Shown piece after piece: positions 32,978 through 43,840 of a stretch of 64,000 bases of DNA (within the stretch, counting starts at the first letter, position 1; each line of letters opens with the position of its first letter). The notes below the pieces were generated by a model that worked only from the letters and a program-made list of their open reading frames with translations, was not told where the DNA came from and did not search any database. The stretch spans positions 682,001 to 746,000 of the forward strand of contig CM074138.1 of assembly GCA_037178625.1 (NCBI GenBank), in the 5' to 3' direction. This DNA is from Skeletonema tropicum. Taxonomy: Eukaryota; Bacillariophyta; Thalassiosirophyceae; Thalassiosirales; Thalassiosiraceae. A program made the position numbers and the translations under genes.

Positions 32978-33210
32978 TAGGCCTTTGGGTATGGGGCTAG
33001 CCTACCCCTTATCGGGGGGATTTCCCCCCAGATTCCCCCCGGCGAGAAGGGGGGGACGGTTAGTTAGTGAATCTCCCGTGATTTCCGTCTAAAGCTAGCT
33101 AAATGTTGGCTAATATGGACCATTTTTCCCCCATTTAGACGATTTTGCCACCAGATCAGAACCCTCAATATCGAGGGGCTTCCCCCTCGACCCCTATACC
33201 CAAAGGCCTA
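32978..33210. mobile_element. hAT-like MITE with perfect 8-bp TSD
   Basis: The 233-bp element has TIRs TAGGCCTTTGGGTAT at 32978-32992 and, inverted, at 33196-33210. It is flanked by identical GTCACAAG at 32970-32977 and 33211-33218. Subterminal runs of G and C pair further. There is no coding capacity. The TSD length and TAGG end fit a non-autonomous hAT element. Confidence 0.92.
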
Positions 33211-33528
33211 GTCACAAGTCCCTTTTTTATGTAGGAAGATGATATCTATTGATATTATCTTTATCACTGAATCATCTTGCTGTGTAGCAGAGCTTGGTCG
33301 AAATTTCTACAATCTGTCTTCTCGTAGCACTGCGTTTCTATCTGCTCTTCATTTCTAAGAGAGATCTGGTAGGAGTAAAAGTAAAAACTATTACATACTT
33401 AATCAGAAGCTTGTGCTACTTTGACCTTGGATTGTAAAGAATTGCTTTGTTTAAGTTATTTGGAATACATCAAATTGATTCACATACAGTCTTTCTCTCC
33501 ATCTCAGTCGTCACATGGCACTTCTTCT

Positions 33529-34056
33529 TCACCGCCGTGTTGTATCTTTTCTGCCATTTATCCAGTTCGAGCTGCTTGTCCTCGCCTCACTGATACTACC
33601 TGCACAGAGGTTGCTCTGCAGTGTAAGACCCACTATATACGCGCGTTCTTTTGCCCAACTTGAGTTCTTCGCTGCAACATAAGCTAGTGACAATTTGTCG
33701 TGGTCATCCACTTCAGAAGGAAGCCCTCTCCTCAGCCGCATCTCTCTGGACAGTGTCTGCCAAGTCTGTTCCTCAAGAACAGCCCACTTCAACGCTTTAC
33801 GTTTGGCTACGTAGATTTTTCCGAAGACAAGTTTCTCGAGCCCAAGGGTGTCAGCAAACTCGCCATTGAAAGAGCCGTCGCATACGCTCTTCCTGATCGC
33901 CTCGCTTTGGAGTGCCGTGTACAGCTTGAATTGGTCGAAGTCCCCACTGGAATACCAAAGCTTATCTTCGATGCCTTTGGTTTTATCAATGACAACGATT
34001 AACTGGCATGTTGGAGCGAAGCGGACGCTCTTTTTAATCTTCTTCGTGTAATTCAT
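33529..34056 (-). CDS. Small hypothetical protein with RVxF-like motif
   Basis: The single frame of 175 residues starts at ATG 34056. The N-terminus KKSVRFAPT contains K-S-V-R-F, which fits the PP1-docking pattern [RK]-x-V-x-F. It is followed by a WYSSGDFDQFK segment and helical, charged sequence with paired basic residues (LSREMRLRRGL). Proteins with a short VRF.PT/WYS.xEF head recur in diatoms, but I know no established function. There is no signal peptide or membrane helix. PP1 binding is an inference from the motif only. Confidence 0.6.
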   Translation of the reverse strand: MNYTKKIKKSVRFAPTCQLIVVIDKTKGIEDKLWYSSGDFDQFKLYTALQSEAIRKSVCDGSFNGEFADTLGLEKLVFGKIYVAKRKALKWAVLEEQTWQTLSREMRLRRGLPSEVDDHDKLSLAYVAAKNSSWAKERAYIVGLTLQSNLCAGSISEARTSSSNWINGRKDTTRR

Positions 34057-34486
34057 TATTTCGTGGAGTTCTCCTTCTATCTATCTTTTGAAACAACTGA
34101 GAAGATGTGGAGTACTTGTGTGGAGTGGAGCTCTGAAGTTTGCATCTCGTCCGTCCATTCCGACAGATTCCGACCAAAGCCTGCTTACTAAGCTAAGGCC
34201 AATCTTCCGGGACATTTTACTAAACATTAACGCACGGCTTCTAAGCCTCCCGGTCTAAGTTCAAAAGTAGGAGTATCAACGTAGGAATAGTACATGACGT
34301 GTGATATGACTATCGCTATGACATTTGTTAACCCTTGCAGCCCAAAACAGGCAAAAATCAATATATTTTCTTGACGGGCTAACTATCGCCAAACACTTTT
34401 TCATCTCCACTCAACATCACCAAGAAGAGGAGCACCGGCACCATGGTGTGTTTGCGTCCTATGGTGATATAATGTCCCATCTTGAT

Positions 34487-34559
34487 ATACTGGTGAACTT
34501 TTTTGGCAATGAACTCTACACCCATATTGTAGTTCATTATTAAAAAAGTTCACCAGTAT
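34487..34559. repeat. 29-bp inverted repeat with 15-base loop
   Basis: Arms 34487-34515 and 34531-34559 (ATACTGGTGAACTTTTTT...) pair with about three mismatches, forming a long hairpin of miRNA-precursor or mini-MITE size. No coding overlap of note. Confidence 0.8.
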
Positions 34560-36167
34560 ACAATAATGTCGAATTAATTTTCGTCGACATATTTTATCGC
34601 TAGAAATTAAACCTCGACGACACAGTCTGCCGCTGCCGTATATATCCAAAAGAGAGGCAGTAGGGTGTGCCATCAATCCGCCCTGCCCCTTCCAATCGAC
34701 AACCAAACATATCTTATTCGTAGGTTATGCTTATCGCCACAGTAATCACCGTAATCACCAAGATTATAAGTGATCTAGCCACACCATCATCAACAGCCAC
34801 CTGTCGCCTTGTCGCGACCAACACTGCCACCAAAGGATGCATCATAGAAGGAACGAAGCCCCAAAACTTATGCCCCAGTCATAATATGATGTAGAGCGAT
34901 GATTGGGGGGCATAAACCTGATAAAAAGAGTCTTGTTAACTCCTTGAAGCGACGAGTCAATAATTACAAAAAACTCGTCTCAAATGGGCACAATATCCAC
35001 CATCAATTGTTGTATACAGCCACCAATAATGTCCAAAACACATCCAAAACAGAACTAACACATCATTGCGGTAATAATATACATTGTTATTGTTTGGAGT
35101 AGTGTTTTCAATCGGATAATATTAAATATTATTTGGTACAATAAATTACAAAATGTAAGCCTCTACACCATGATAAATAATATGACATCCACCACCTATT
35201 TTGCGGCTGCTGAAGCGTGTATACCCCCCATACATCCTCTGTTATGTTGAGAGTTGAAGATTTGTGTTTGCATTGTTGTTATGGACTGTTTATATGGTTG
35301 ATTGTTCCATATTAATTATGGAAACATCACAACATGTCCGATCACATGTGCTCCTAGGTAATAATCAATAGAGGGAGCACTCTCATACGTGGGGCACGAC
35401 CACGGAAGTCAATATTATATTGCAGATGAGATATGCAAAGTAGGGGACCTTTTAGTGCAGCGTATCATTGCCAAAAGGATCATACCACAGGTGGACGAAA
35501 ATGACCAATTATTAAATCGTTGATGGCGCCTCGAATATCTCAACGACGGCATCTACCTCGACAAAAAAAACGCCTCCATAATATACCCAATAGTAATTGG
35601 GAGCGATATAGGTGCATATATTGGTTATATTTGAAGCGTGTTCATGGTTGTGGCCGTCGGTAGGAGCGGCAGCTTCATGGTTGATGTCAAAAAGTGCAGC
35701 ATTAGGTGGGACTTATAGGTAGTATGTACGTTCTACGATGAATTGAATTCCTACGTAGGCCTTAGAACCCGTGATAACAGCTCGTGAAGTTGCATCTCTT
35801 CCGACCAAACGCTGGCAGATGAAATATATATATGTTAATGTTCCTCATGAACTCATGAAGTGAAGTAAAAACATTTGAATTTACTCGTACTGGGATATCC
35901 CGCTTCAATATGCTAAATAGGGAATTCGCATTCAACAGCACAAAACCCTTTACAAATTAATCCGAAAACATCTGCGAGTTTATCCGTGTTGCTTATGAAC
36001 TCGAAGGTTTGCAAATCACAAATCACCCTTTTTCTTTGTTTGAATGAAAGGCCCACAAATTCGTGGTCACGTTCAGCCAGACATTCAATGGGCACACAGG
36101 AAAGGAAGGATTCCAAATGAAGAAACTCTGCCCCTCGGCAAAAAGAGAAGAGAAGCGGGAGCGGCGC

Positions 36168-36355
36168 GCGAACTAAACCCCCCGCCCCTACTCGGCTTAG
36201 ACCCCCCCTCCAAATCACAGCCGCCAAAATTTTAGACCCCCCTCCTTTTTTCTACTAGTAGTTACTAGGGAATTAGTATGTGACTATTCCGAAAGTCAGA
36301 CCCCCCTAAAGCAGACTAGCCAAAATTCTTAGACCCCGGGGGGGTTTAGTTCGCG
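36168..36355. mobile_element. MITE-like inverted-repeat element
   Basis: CGCGAACTAAACCCCCC at 36168-36184 is inverted at about 36339-36355 around a C-rich 150-bp middle with several AGACCCCCC strings. A TSD is not evident. Confidence 0.65.
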
Positions 36356-37329
36356 AGGTTCACTGTACTTATTTTTTTTACTATCAACGGCTTGTTGATG
36401 TCCATGTCAGCAAATGGCTTAGTGTAATGCCATTCTCTCCAATGCATTATCAATCTAAAGTATTATATACTTCCTCTCTATGCATCATTCTTTCTCTTTT
36501 GTTCTTCATCATTTCTTCCTTATAATGTAGTAGAGTTGTCTTTTTCAGCAGTGTACAATTTTATTGAATCATCCTCTGTCACACGGCTTCCCTATTCTCA
36601 GTCTCATCATATTTCCTTAGTTAATTTTGTTGCAATAACAACGTTTCTTTGTAGTGCTCTTCAAACTCCCTATTGATTCGGGATAGAGAGATGAAGGTCG
36701 CACTCAGTTTGTGCTGCCAATTAGATCCAGGCATTTGTTCAACCAAACATTGCCGCCAAGTATTGGTGAAAAACATTCTCCTCTAGCTCTAACTCTGTTT
36801 TGCTGGACTAAATCTCATGGTATGTATCGTATGTGGCAATACCAATATAATATCATTCAAAGAATTGAGTGGTCACATTCATATTGCATTGATCTCATTC
36901 GAAACAGATCATTTGCAATCTTCCTCGCAATTTTGGCTCTGACAACATATTATCTGTACAATCATGTGTGGGTGCTGGGTGCAATACTGTCATCCAAACT
37001 CCCCTCTACTATAATATATATTATGGTAAATGAATGTAAGGGCACATAGAAGAATGTGACGTCAACTTTTTACGGCAAATACATGTGACGCGTGTTTTGA
37101 TCTTGCTTTAAATAAGACACACATCTTAGACACAACATCACTACCGGCAGCTCAAATGTCCGTCAACGGCCACTTCTCTTCGCAACGCAAACGACTTTCA
37201 GCGACCAGCGACTTACCGTTTGAATTTATGAGGTGATGAACAGTTGCTATAGTCTTAACTACAGCAACTGCACTATTTCCTTCGACAATAATCGTTACTA
37301 CACTGCACCATAAGAAGTAAGCCTGTAGA

Positions 37330-38886
37330 ATGTCCCCAAAAGAGATAGTTATAGTAGGCAAAACCTTCGAGGACACCACCCTCGAAGATGGAAGTCAGCA
37401 AGTGATTGAGAAGACTCGATACAAACGTCTCGCCGATGGCTACACCTGGACAGTATCCAATGTCATTCAACCGAATGACATTGAAGATGTTATGAAGAAT
37501 ACTGGAGTGGAAGATGAACTTGACAACAAGCAAGCACCAACATGGTCAATGAGTTACTCGGGCTCTGAATCAGTGTCGACAGTCGACGCAGCCGAGCTTG
37601 GCGCTGCTTTATCTTCATCGCCTGGTGGAGATCAAGAAGATGCAGGTGGTAGGCAGATGTCTAAGAATTCAGATCATCCTACCTCAACCCCGAAATACAG
37701 TAAAGTTGGTTGGAGAGGTCAACTATTTTCTCCAGCCTTTTCAATTGACGAGGAGAGCTCACTGCATCTTGATATGCCGAATCACAAGAGAACAATTTTT
37801 GGTTCACCAGATAAGCGCAATAACAGTAAAAACGGTGACAAGAACAATAACGGAAAATCTGGCTCCTCAGTTGCAAATACTGATAAGAGAAAGTTGGAGC
37901 GCAAGAGACGGTGTATGTTCTTGGTTTTATACGCATGTTTGGTCGTTGCCGGTGTTATTGTAGCAGCGCTCATGCTCAGACTTTGGTTCAAGTATAATCC
38001 TTCCGCTAATCAAGCACCGGAAAACGTGGATCTCAGCGATGAAATTATAGATACAACTGCTTCAGATATGCTGGAAAGTGCTGCTGCTGACATGAAAGAT
38101 GATGCCGAAAATTTTGAGACTGGCAATACAGAAGAAGTCGATGACGTGAAGGAAGAAAAAGTTTCTGATACAACAAGTGTTTCAGACGAGGCAAACACAC
38201 TTTCAACTACTGCAAATGTTGAGGAAGTTTTAGTCCCTTGTATTCAACTCAAGGTGACAACTGAGGTGGATATGGACAGTACTGATATCACTTCTTGGAA
38301 ACTTACCCGTGTAGGCGAGGACGACTCTATCATTACAATTGGAGAAGCCGATTCTCTATCTCTTGATGATTCAAATACATTTGAGGAGTGTGTCGATCCT
38401 GGGGTGTACACGTTCCATATTTCTGACAGTGGTGGAGATGGACTAGGCGAGAGAGGAAAGACTGGATACATCATCAATGCTGATGGCATAGATTTTGGTG
38501 TGAGTACTTGGTTTCTTGATGAAGAACATATGACTTTTTCGCTCCCTCTGGTAGAAGATACTGGATTTTGTTCGGATGATTTCCTTCTTGTAGTCAAGAC
38601 TGACGACAAACCAGAGGAAACTCGTTGGGATGTTGTCGACAATGATTCTGGCAAAACAGTGCTCCGAGGAGGGCCATACTCCCTACCCCAATCAATCCAC
38701 ACCCAACGTGCATGCCTTTCTGACGGTAACTACACTTTTAATATGTATGATTTAGGAGGTGAAGGTATTTGTTGTGAAAATGGAAAAGGATTCTTTTCGT
38801 TGTACAAAAACGGAGTAGAAGTCGTAGATTCAAATGGACAATTTGGCAACCAGAACTCGACCGTATTTGTGTTGTCTTCTCCTTAA
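37330..38886 (+). CDS. Type II membrane protein with duplicated Cys/Asp-rich ectodomain
   Basis: The single-exon protein has 518 residues, ATG at 37330. The first about 190 residues are cytosolic and Ser/Asn-rich. A basic stop (KRKLERKRR) is followed by one transmembrane helix at about 195-218 (FLVLYACLVVAGVIVAALML). After an acidic stalk come two related ectodomain repeats (about 300-405 and 410-515). Each has W.(L/V)....(D).....GG/EADS, a CL/CV-DPG/DG-(V/N)YTF stretch, and a (S/D)-GG-(D/E)-G turn (ISDSGGDGLG and MYDLGGEGIC). These beta-type repeats with GDG turns are frequent in diatom surface proteins; the ligand is unknown. It converges on the BPI/PqiA gene. Confidence 0.8.
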   Translation: MSPKEIVIVGKTFEDTTLEDGSQQVIEKTRYKRLADGYTWTVSNVIQPNDIEDVMKNTGVEDELDNKQAPTWSMSYSGSESVSTVDAAELGAALSSSPGGDQEDAGGRQMSKNSDHPTSTPKYSKVGWRGQLFSPAFSIDEESSLHLDMPNHKRTIFGSPDKRNNSKNGDKNNNGKSGSSVANTDKRKLERKRRCMFLVLYACLVVAGVIVAALMLRLWFKYNPSANQAPENVDLSDEIIDTTASDMLESAAADMKDDAENFETGNTEEVDDVKEEKVSDTTSVSDEANTLSTTANVEEVLVPCIQLKVTTEVDMDSTDITSWKLTRVGEDDSIITIGEADSLSLDDSNTFEECVDPGVYTFHISDSGGDGLGERGKTGYIINADGIDFGVSTWFLDEEHMTFSLPLVEDTGFCSDDFLLVVKTDDKPEETRWDVVDNDSGKTVLRGGPYSLPQSIHTQRACLSDGNYTFNMYDLGGEGICCENGKGFFSLYKNGVEVVDSNGQFGNQNSTVFVLSSP

Positions 38887-38990
38887 AGATATTGATGTTT
38901 ACAACTTCGATATTATTAGTGTTTATGTACAATTAGACTATATATTCTTCGAGCCGCGTGTCCACGACTTTCCCCATCCATAATATGCAA

Positions 38991-41900
38991 TCAAATGACA
39001 GAGACCATTTTTTGCCACTCATTCCTGAAGCCCGATGAGTTTGGCTCCTCATCTTCGACAACATTCTCAAAATCCATCTCAAATTCACCATGAGGACCAA
39101 AACTGATCTCTTCGAAGACGATGTAACCTAACTTTCTCTTCCTAAGGTTGGATACGAAGGTATGTGCAAGCACGCAGTCTCTCACTCTATTGTACTCATC
39201 TGCCGACGCATCGGGACGGTCCTCTCGCTCAATGCGTTCCCAGATCGCATGGTGGCACAGCCTATGCAATGTTGAAACAAGAAGAGAGTTCAGTATCACG
39301 CCAGTTATCAGAACAGCCGCTGAGCTGTCGACACTTGACTTAACACTGAAGCAGTGATGAAGTTCATCGGAGGAAAAGCCAGAAAGTACCTTTTCGAGCA
39401 AGCTGCACTGTTCTGCAACCATTGAAGTTGAGAATGGGCCTACTTGAACTAGGGACACTAAGATTGAAATCGCAAACACCTCGACTGCGCTCCATGCGTT
39501 GGCGACTTCGACAAGGACGAAGATTTGCTGCTGCCGTTTCATCCTCATTGGTACCACGAATAATATGAGCAATGAAATTAGGCACACAAGCGGCATGACC
39601 AGTGCATAGAAGAAATAGATTGTCTTGATCATATGGATGCCAAAGCTAGATGTATTTTGAACACTCTGCGGAATGCTTTCCCCTATGCTAACGAGGGAAA
39701 ATGCACGAACCCTTGACTCCCCGAGAGCTACTCCAGCGACACCGTTGAAAGTGAAGTGAAAGCTGTGCAGGTTAAATCCTACAACAAGTAGAACCAATGT
39801 TAAAACGATTGTGAAGATGACTGCCCGCCGAAAGAACTTTGTCATCTTCAGAAGACCTCTTCCATGTTTATCATCGAAGACGTGCCTTGAAAGAGATTCA
39901 TAACGGCCAGAGTACACTGGAATTACAGGCAGCGAAGACCGTCGATGGAGAAAGAGAATGGCGTGACCGCTGACAAGAGATACAATCGTCGCGAGTAGAA
40001 AGCTGTAGAATCCAATTTCAGGCGTGACGTAGACATTCAGCGCTCCGGCTCCGGCCACTTCGAAGTTGTATCGGAATGCCACCATCATGAGAACCAACAC
40101 ATACGTATCAATGAGAGAGAATTTGCCTAGAGCGTCCAGTAAGTAGAGAATCTTTTCTCGCTTGATTGGAGGCAACCGTCTAGTTGATGTGATCCAGCAG
40201 ACCATCATAAGGATGAGCTTTACATATGGCCACACACCGCTACAAAAACAGATCAATAACATCAGCGTGTATACTCCAGCTCGCCACATTTCCCTCAATG
40301 TAGATCTCAGAGAAAATTGATAAATGTTGATCAAAGGAGTCACGCTTTGTCCATTGCTCTTCGTCACTTGCAAATCTACGGATGCCCCGACTGACAAATT
40401 GCTTGAAAGTAGTAGAACTATTGTAAGTGCCAATACGACTGGGAAGCCAAATTGAAGAGTCTTGTGGATTGACTGGTGATACATCAACGATGTGGAACTC
40501 GACAAAGGAAATTTGTTCGGGTGAGTCTCGACTTCCATCACTTCGTCCATTCCGTCGTGGCTATTACTCCTACTTTCACTGCGACTGCCTAGTAATGGTT
40601 CAGAAAGAATGAAGTCTTGCTCATCAGTAGTGTCTTTTGGTCCGTCACTTTTGGAACCCTTCATAAGTAGCCAAGAGTTCAGAACAACAAACACAAACAC
40701 GATCAAAAGAGTCCAAGCTCCAGCAGCTGATTCGGAAGGGTGCTTGGAACTATAAGTTCGATGTGGGTTTGGAGGCGTTGCACACACACTCGATGCGCCT
40801 TTCAGCTCAACAATTGTTGCTCTCTCCAATGCTTCTTGTAGTAGTACCGCTCCATCTGACATCATTGTGGTCACAATATTTGCTAGTTCCGTTGGATCTG
40901 AAGTGTTGTATAAAAATGATTGCGTTCGTCTACCACTGCCCAAGCTTCCGTCAATAGTCATTTCGAGTGAATCAATCGTCATATTCAAGTCATAATAGTC
41001 AAAGTTTGTTACTGGAACAGCAAAACATTGAGAGTTGGCAACTAGATCGTTGACTTGAAGGTTTGGCAAATAATTCATGTCATATTTCAACCCAGTGCCA
41101 GCACTCAGTTCTAGATTCTTCATTTTCAGCTCTGCATTCATATTTCCGACACGACCGTTATGAGGATGGGTAACATCCAACCCAAAAGAAATTATTGTAT
41201 CCTTGCCATAGCCAAGTTTATTTTTCATGTGGTAATGATCGATCTCCGGAAGTAGAAGATCGAGCTCGTAGACGCTTCCTAAATTGACAAGTGTCAGATT
41301 GTGGAGTCCAATATTCATGTCTCCAAATCCAAAACTAAGCGGTGTTGTATTTTGCGTGATCGTATTGGTAACGCAATCAATGAAAGAATTGACAGTATCA
41401 ACAATATTTCCTCCGTCAAAGAAACTATCAAACATCCAAAGATAGACGTTTTCGTCAAAACGAAATGGTCGTTCGACAGCATTCTGCGGTATCTCAACAT
41501 TCGTACAGTGCAATGGCAACTGCTTGAAATCGCCAATGAACTTGGATATAGCTGAATTAACAATGTCTCGCGCTGGGCTCTGAATTAGAGCGGATAAACT
41601 TTCTGTCACAGTGGAAGGGTATTCAAGCAATAGAAGCTGTAACACATTATTGATCACTTCATCGACATTGTCCTCGAGACTCGCTTCAGCTTTTGTTCCA
41701 TCTACATTGGCAGTTGCAGTTATGGACATTTGATCAAGGTTCAGCCGAGCGTTCGCGTCGGTTAGTACAATTGAGGAGAGTGCTTCGAGAACACAATTCA
41801 TTATGTTCCGGTTGCTCTCAAAGGTTGTGTACGATCCAAACATGAAGCTTCCAACCGTTAATTTGTTGAGTACCTCTCGATCAAACACTACCGATGAATC

Positions 41901-43271
41901 TGCTTTCAAGTTGACATTGGAGGCGTTGAACATGAGATCAAACGATTCATTTAGTGTGTCGCCTTGAAACGAGCCACCATTCGTCGGTACCACCTTCATA
42001 TCAATCGATAGTACAAAGCACAAACTTGCGTCAGATGATATAGATGATGACATTGCATTTTGACCTAGTGGGCGAAGAAGCGAAAAATCTGTCAGATTAT
42101 TGAGCCCAGATACCTTGATCTTTTCAAATGATATTGTTACATTTCCATACGATGGAATAGTAAAAGTATGATTGCGATGAAAAGTGTCGGGTACAGGGAA
42201 GTCGATAGATCCTGTGCCTCTTGTTATCGAGTTGACCATCCCATTCAATCCCTTAAAGAAGAAGCCACAATCCTCGCAGATGGATGGTTTGATGGACGGG
42301 TTCATCGTTTGCAGTGTCTTGAGAATGATGCCCTCGTTTATGTGATCTCCGGCAAAGTTATTGACACCCGATAGAATGCGTTTCAATAAAGGCATGTCTG
42401 CGTCCCAGCTAACAACATCATTGTTCTCCACTAAATTTCTGTGCAACGCTTCGCTGTCACTTCTTTGTGTTGCGAGGCTCATTAATGATTCAGTGGAAGT
42501 AGTGCTGATGCTTGATTCCTGTTTAGAAGAATGCAATATCAATCCACCAAGATACTCCCCAGCCGCATGAAGCGCTTCATCCGTTGTCTTCTCTCCGTTT
42601 TTCTTGATCAAACTGCACACATGCTCATTCAATACTGTTGTCAATTTATTTGATATGGTCTTTGAGAATAGTCCAATAATTTTCGCAGATGCTGAGCCAG
42701 TAAATTGTACGTCGTGCACGTCAAAATTTGGTTGACACGTGTACAAAGTGGCCAATGTTGGAAATGGGAGGGATGCTTTGGCGTTGTTCTTCTTAGTTGA
42801 AGAGTGTTTGACGTGATCACTCAATTTAGCAGACGAAACATCCGCTGCAAGGTGAAATGAATTACCATTGACGGATGCAACGACATTTCCAGATCCTCCT
42901 CCCATTCCACTCCAAGCATAGCTCCCTTTGCACGTCGCAGATATTCCTGTCAGATCAATCTCCAGAGATGGATTGATCTTCTTCTCAGCTGGTGAGGGGA
43001 TATAGGATGATTTTGTAGATGTCACCTGAAAGTTTGTACAACTCAAATCGTTCACACTGATTGTGAATATTTCCTCTTTGAATTGCTCATTGGGAAGGTG
43101 AATTTGAGCATTCCAAAGCCAACATACTAGGGCATGATATCGGCCCCGCGAAACGGTGTTACAATCGGCCGGAACTGCCGCAGCGGAAGACGTCAGGGCC
43201 AAGATTACGGAGAGTACAGCCAGTGTGACGTTGATTGTAGTTCTATTATGAAACATCTTGAAGTACTTCAT
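38991..43271 (-). CDS. BPI/LBP-like lipid-binding ectodomain fused to PqiA-like membrane modules
   Basis: The intronless product has 1426 residues from the ATG at 43271 (the frame continues to a TTG at 43289). It starts with a signal peptide (about 9-32, VTLAVLSVILALTSSAAA). About 800 lumenal residues follow with a BPI/LBP/PLUNC-type pattern: amphipathic strands, paired Cys, DVQFTGSASAKIIGLF, several N-glycosylation sites, and a second half with LHNLTLVNLGSVYELDLLLP. About nine hydrophobic helices follow between residues 848 and 1335. They contain two PqiA-type signatures, LGKFSLIDTYVLVLMMVAF (about 1045-1065) and WSAVEVFAISILVSLVQ (about 1258-1275). The C-terminus is acidic and cytosolic. 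Bacterial PqiA works with MCE proteins in lipid transport, and BPI folds carry lipids. A lipid-transfer or scavenging role is therefore inferred. Confidence 0.75.
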   Translation of the reverse strand: MKYFKMFHNRTTINVTLAVLSVILALTSSAAAVPADCNTVSRGRYHALVCWLWNAQIHLPNEQFKEEIFTISVNDLSCTNFQVTSTKSSYIPSPAEKKINPSLEIDLTGISATCKGSYAWSGMGGGSGNVVASVNGNSFHLAADVSSAKLSDHVKHSSTKKNNAKASLPFPTLATLYTCQPNFDVHDVQFTGSASAKIIGLFSKTISNKLTTVLNEHVCSLIKKNGEKTTDEALHAAGEYLGGLILHSSKQESSISTTSTESLMSLATQRSDSEALHRNLVENNDVVSWDADMPLLKRILSGVNNFAGDHINEGIILKTLQTMNPSIKPSICEDCGFFFKGLNGMVNSITRGTGSIDFPVPDTFHRNHTFTIPSYGNVTISFEKIKVSGLNNLTDFSLLRPLGQNAMSSSISSDASLCFVLSIDMKVVPTNGGSFQGDTLNESFDLMFNASNVNLKADSSVVFDREVLNKLTVGSFMFGSYTTFESNRNIMNCVLEALSSIVLTDANARLNLDQMSITATANVDGTKAEASLEDNVDEVINNVLQLLLLEYPSTVTESLSALIQSPARDIVNSAISKFIGDFKQLPLHCTNVEIPQNAVERPFRFDENVYLWMFDSFFDGGNIVDTVNSFIDCVTNTITQNTTPLSFGFGDMNIGLHNLTLVNLGSVYELDLLLPEIDHYHMKNKLGYGKDTIISFGLDVTHPHNGRVGNMNAELKMKNLELSAGTGLKYDMNYLPNLQVNDLVANSQCFAVPVTNFDYYDLNMTIDSLEMTIDGSLGSGRRTQSFLYNTSDPTELANIVTTMMSDGAVLLQEALERATIVELKGASSVCATPPNPHRTYSSKHPSESAAGAWTLLIVFVFVVLNSWLLMKGSKSDGPKDTTDEQDFILSEPLLGSRSESRSNSHDGMDEVMEVETHPNKFPLSSSTSLMYHQSIHKTLQFGFPVVLALTIVLLLSSNLSVGASVDLQVTKSNGQSVTPLINIYQFSLRSTLREMWRAGVYTLMLLICFCSGVWPYVKLILMMVCWITSTRRLPPIKREKILYLLDALGKFSLIDTYVLVLMMVAFRYNFEVAGAGALNVYVTPEIGFYSFLLATIVSLVSGHAILFLHRRSSLPVIPVYSGRYESLSRHVFDDKHGRGLLKMTKFFRRAVIFTIVLTLVLLVVGFNLHSFHFTFNGVAGVALGESRVRAFSLVSIGESIPQSVQNTSSFGIHMIKTIYFFYALVMPLVCLISLLILFVVPMRMKRQQQIFVLVEVANAWSAVEVFAISILVSLVQVGPFSTSMVAEQCSLLEKVLSGFSSDELHHCFSVKSSVDSSAAVLITGVILNSLLVSTLHRLCHHAIWERIEREDRPDASADEYNRVRDCVLAHTFVSNLRKRKLGYIVFEEISFGPHGEFEMDFENVVEDEEPNSSGFRNEWQKMVSVI

Positions 43272-43840
43272 GGATATTATCACCGCCAATCAGAAAGGTT
43301 CTAATAACAGAGTAGAACAAAGGAATCAAGACCGACAGCGACCTACTTCTTTTCAGCAACGTTCTATCATCGCTTGAATAGGTGTGATGTGATGTGTTGC
43401 CGATATTGCCACTTTGTTCTTTCATGCGTTCTCCTGTGTTCTTTCAAAAATTCTGCAAAATTTTGGAGTCCCCATTCAATTTCCCCAATACGATAAAGGA
43501 TACCGGACGTCATCACCTTTCCGTCGATAAGTTGCATCCATACCTATTGCTATTGCAAAAACAGCAAAAACCGCATCTGACTATTGTAACCATTCGAAGT
43601 GAGTGATAACACGGTATAAATTTCTCCAGCAACTTCTCAGAAACAGTAGAGACTTCCAACTTGCCACTGTAGATGAAGCAAAGAACAGCTTTCTATAATA
43701 TAGAGAAAAGACAATTCTACTTGGCTAAGATTCCATTAAAATAAATTGTCAAGACGGTTTGTGATGCGAAAGAAATGATTCCTGGTAAGACGACCTCGTG
43801 AATTCATACTTTGCTGGCTGTCAACAGCAGATAAAAATTG
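43272..43840. other. Intergenic, upstream of the BPI/PqiA gene
   Basis: Nothing coding is supported. It should hold the minus-strand promoter; no distinct motif was recognised. Confidence 0.45.

Larger units (their letters stand above)
30691..33528. other. Gene-poor 2.8 kb with microsatellites and small transposable elements
   Basis: No complete gene is supported. A 103-codon open frame at 31192-30884 (minus; FCYIHLAQPRLRAFCLTYYY and Lys-rich C-terminus) has no ATG and might be a last exon or relic; I do not recognise it. CT/CTAT microsatellites are at 31355-31389 and 32764-32791. Two elements (31507-32335 and 32978-33210) are listed separately. Confidence 0.5.
34057..37329. other. Gene-poor 3.3 kb
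   Basis: No gene is supported; short ORFs (for example 36711-37049, GTG-limited) show no family features. It includes the hairpin 34487-34559 and the MITE-like 36168-36355. The last 250 bp (TTTAAATAAG at about 37109) is the likely promoter of the 37330 gene. Confidence 0.5.

Noticed and set aside
36040..36235. ORFs across the C-rich MITE
   Set aside because: Open frame comes from low-complexity C-runs and TIR sequence.
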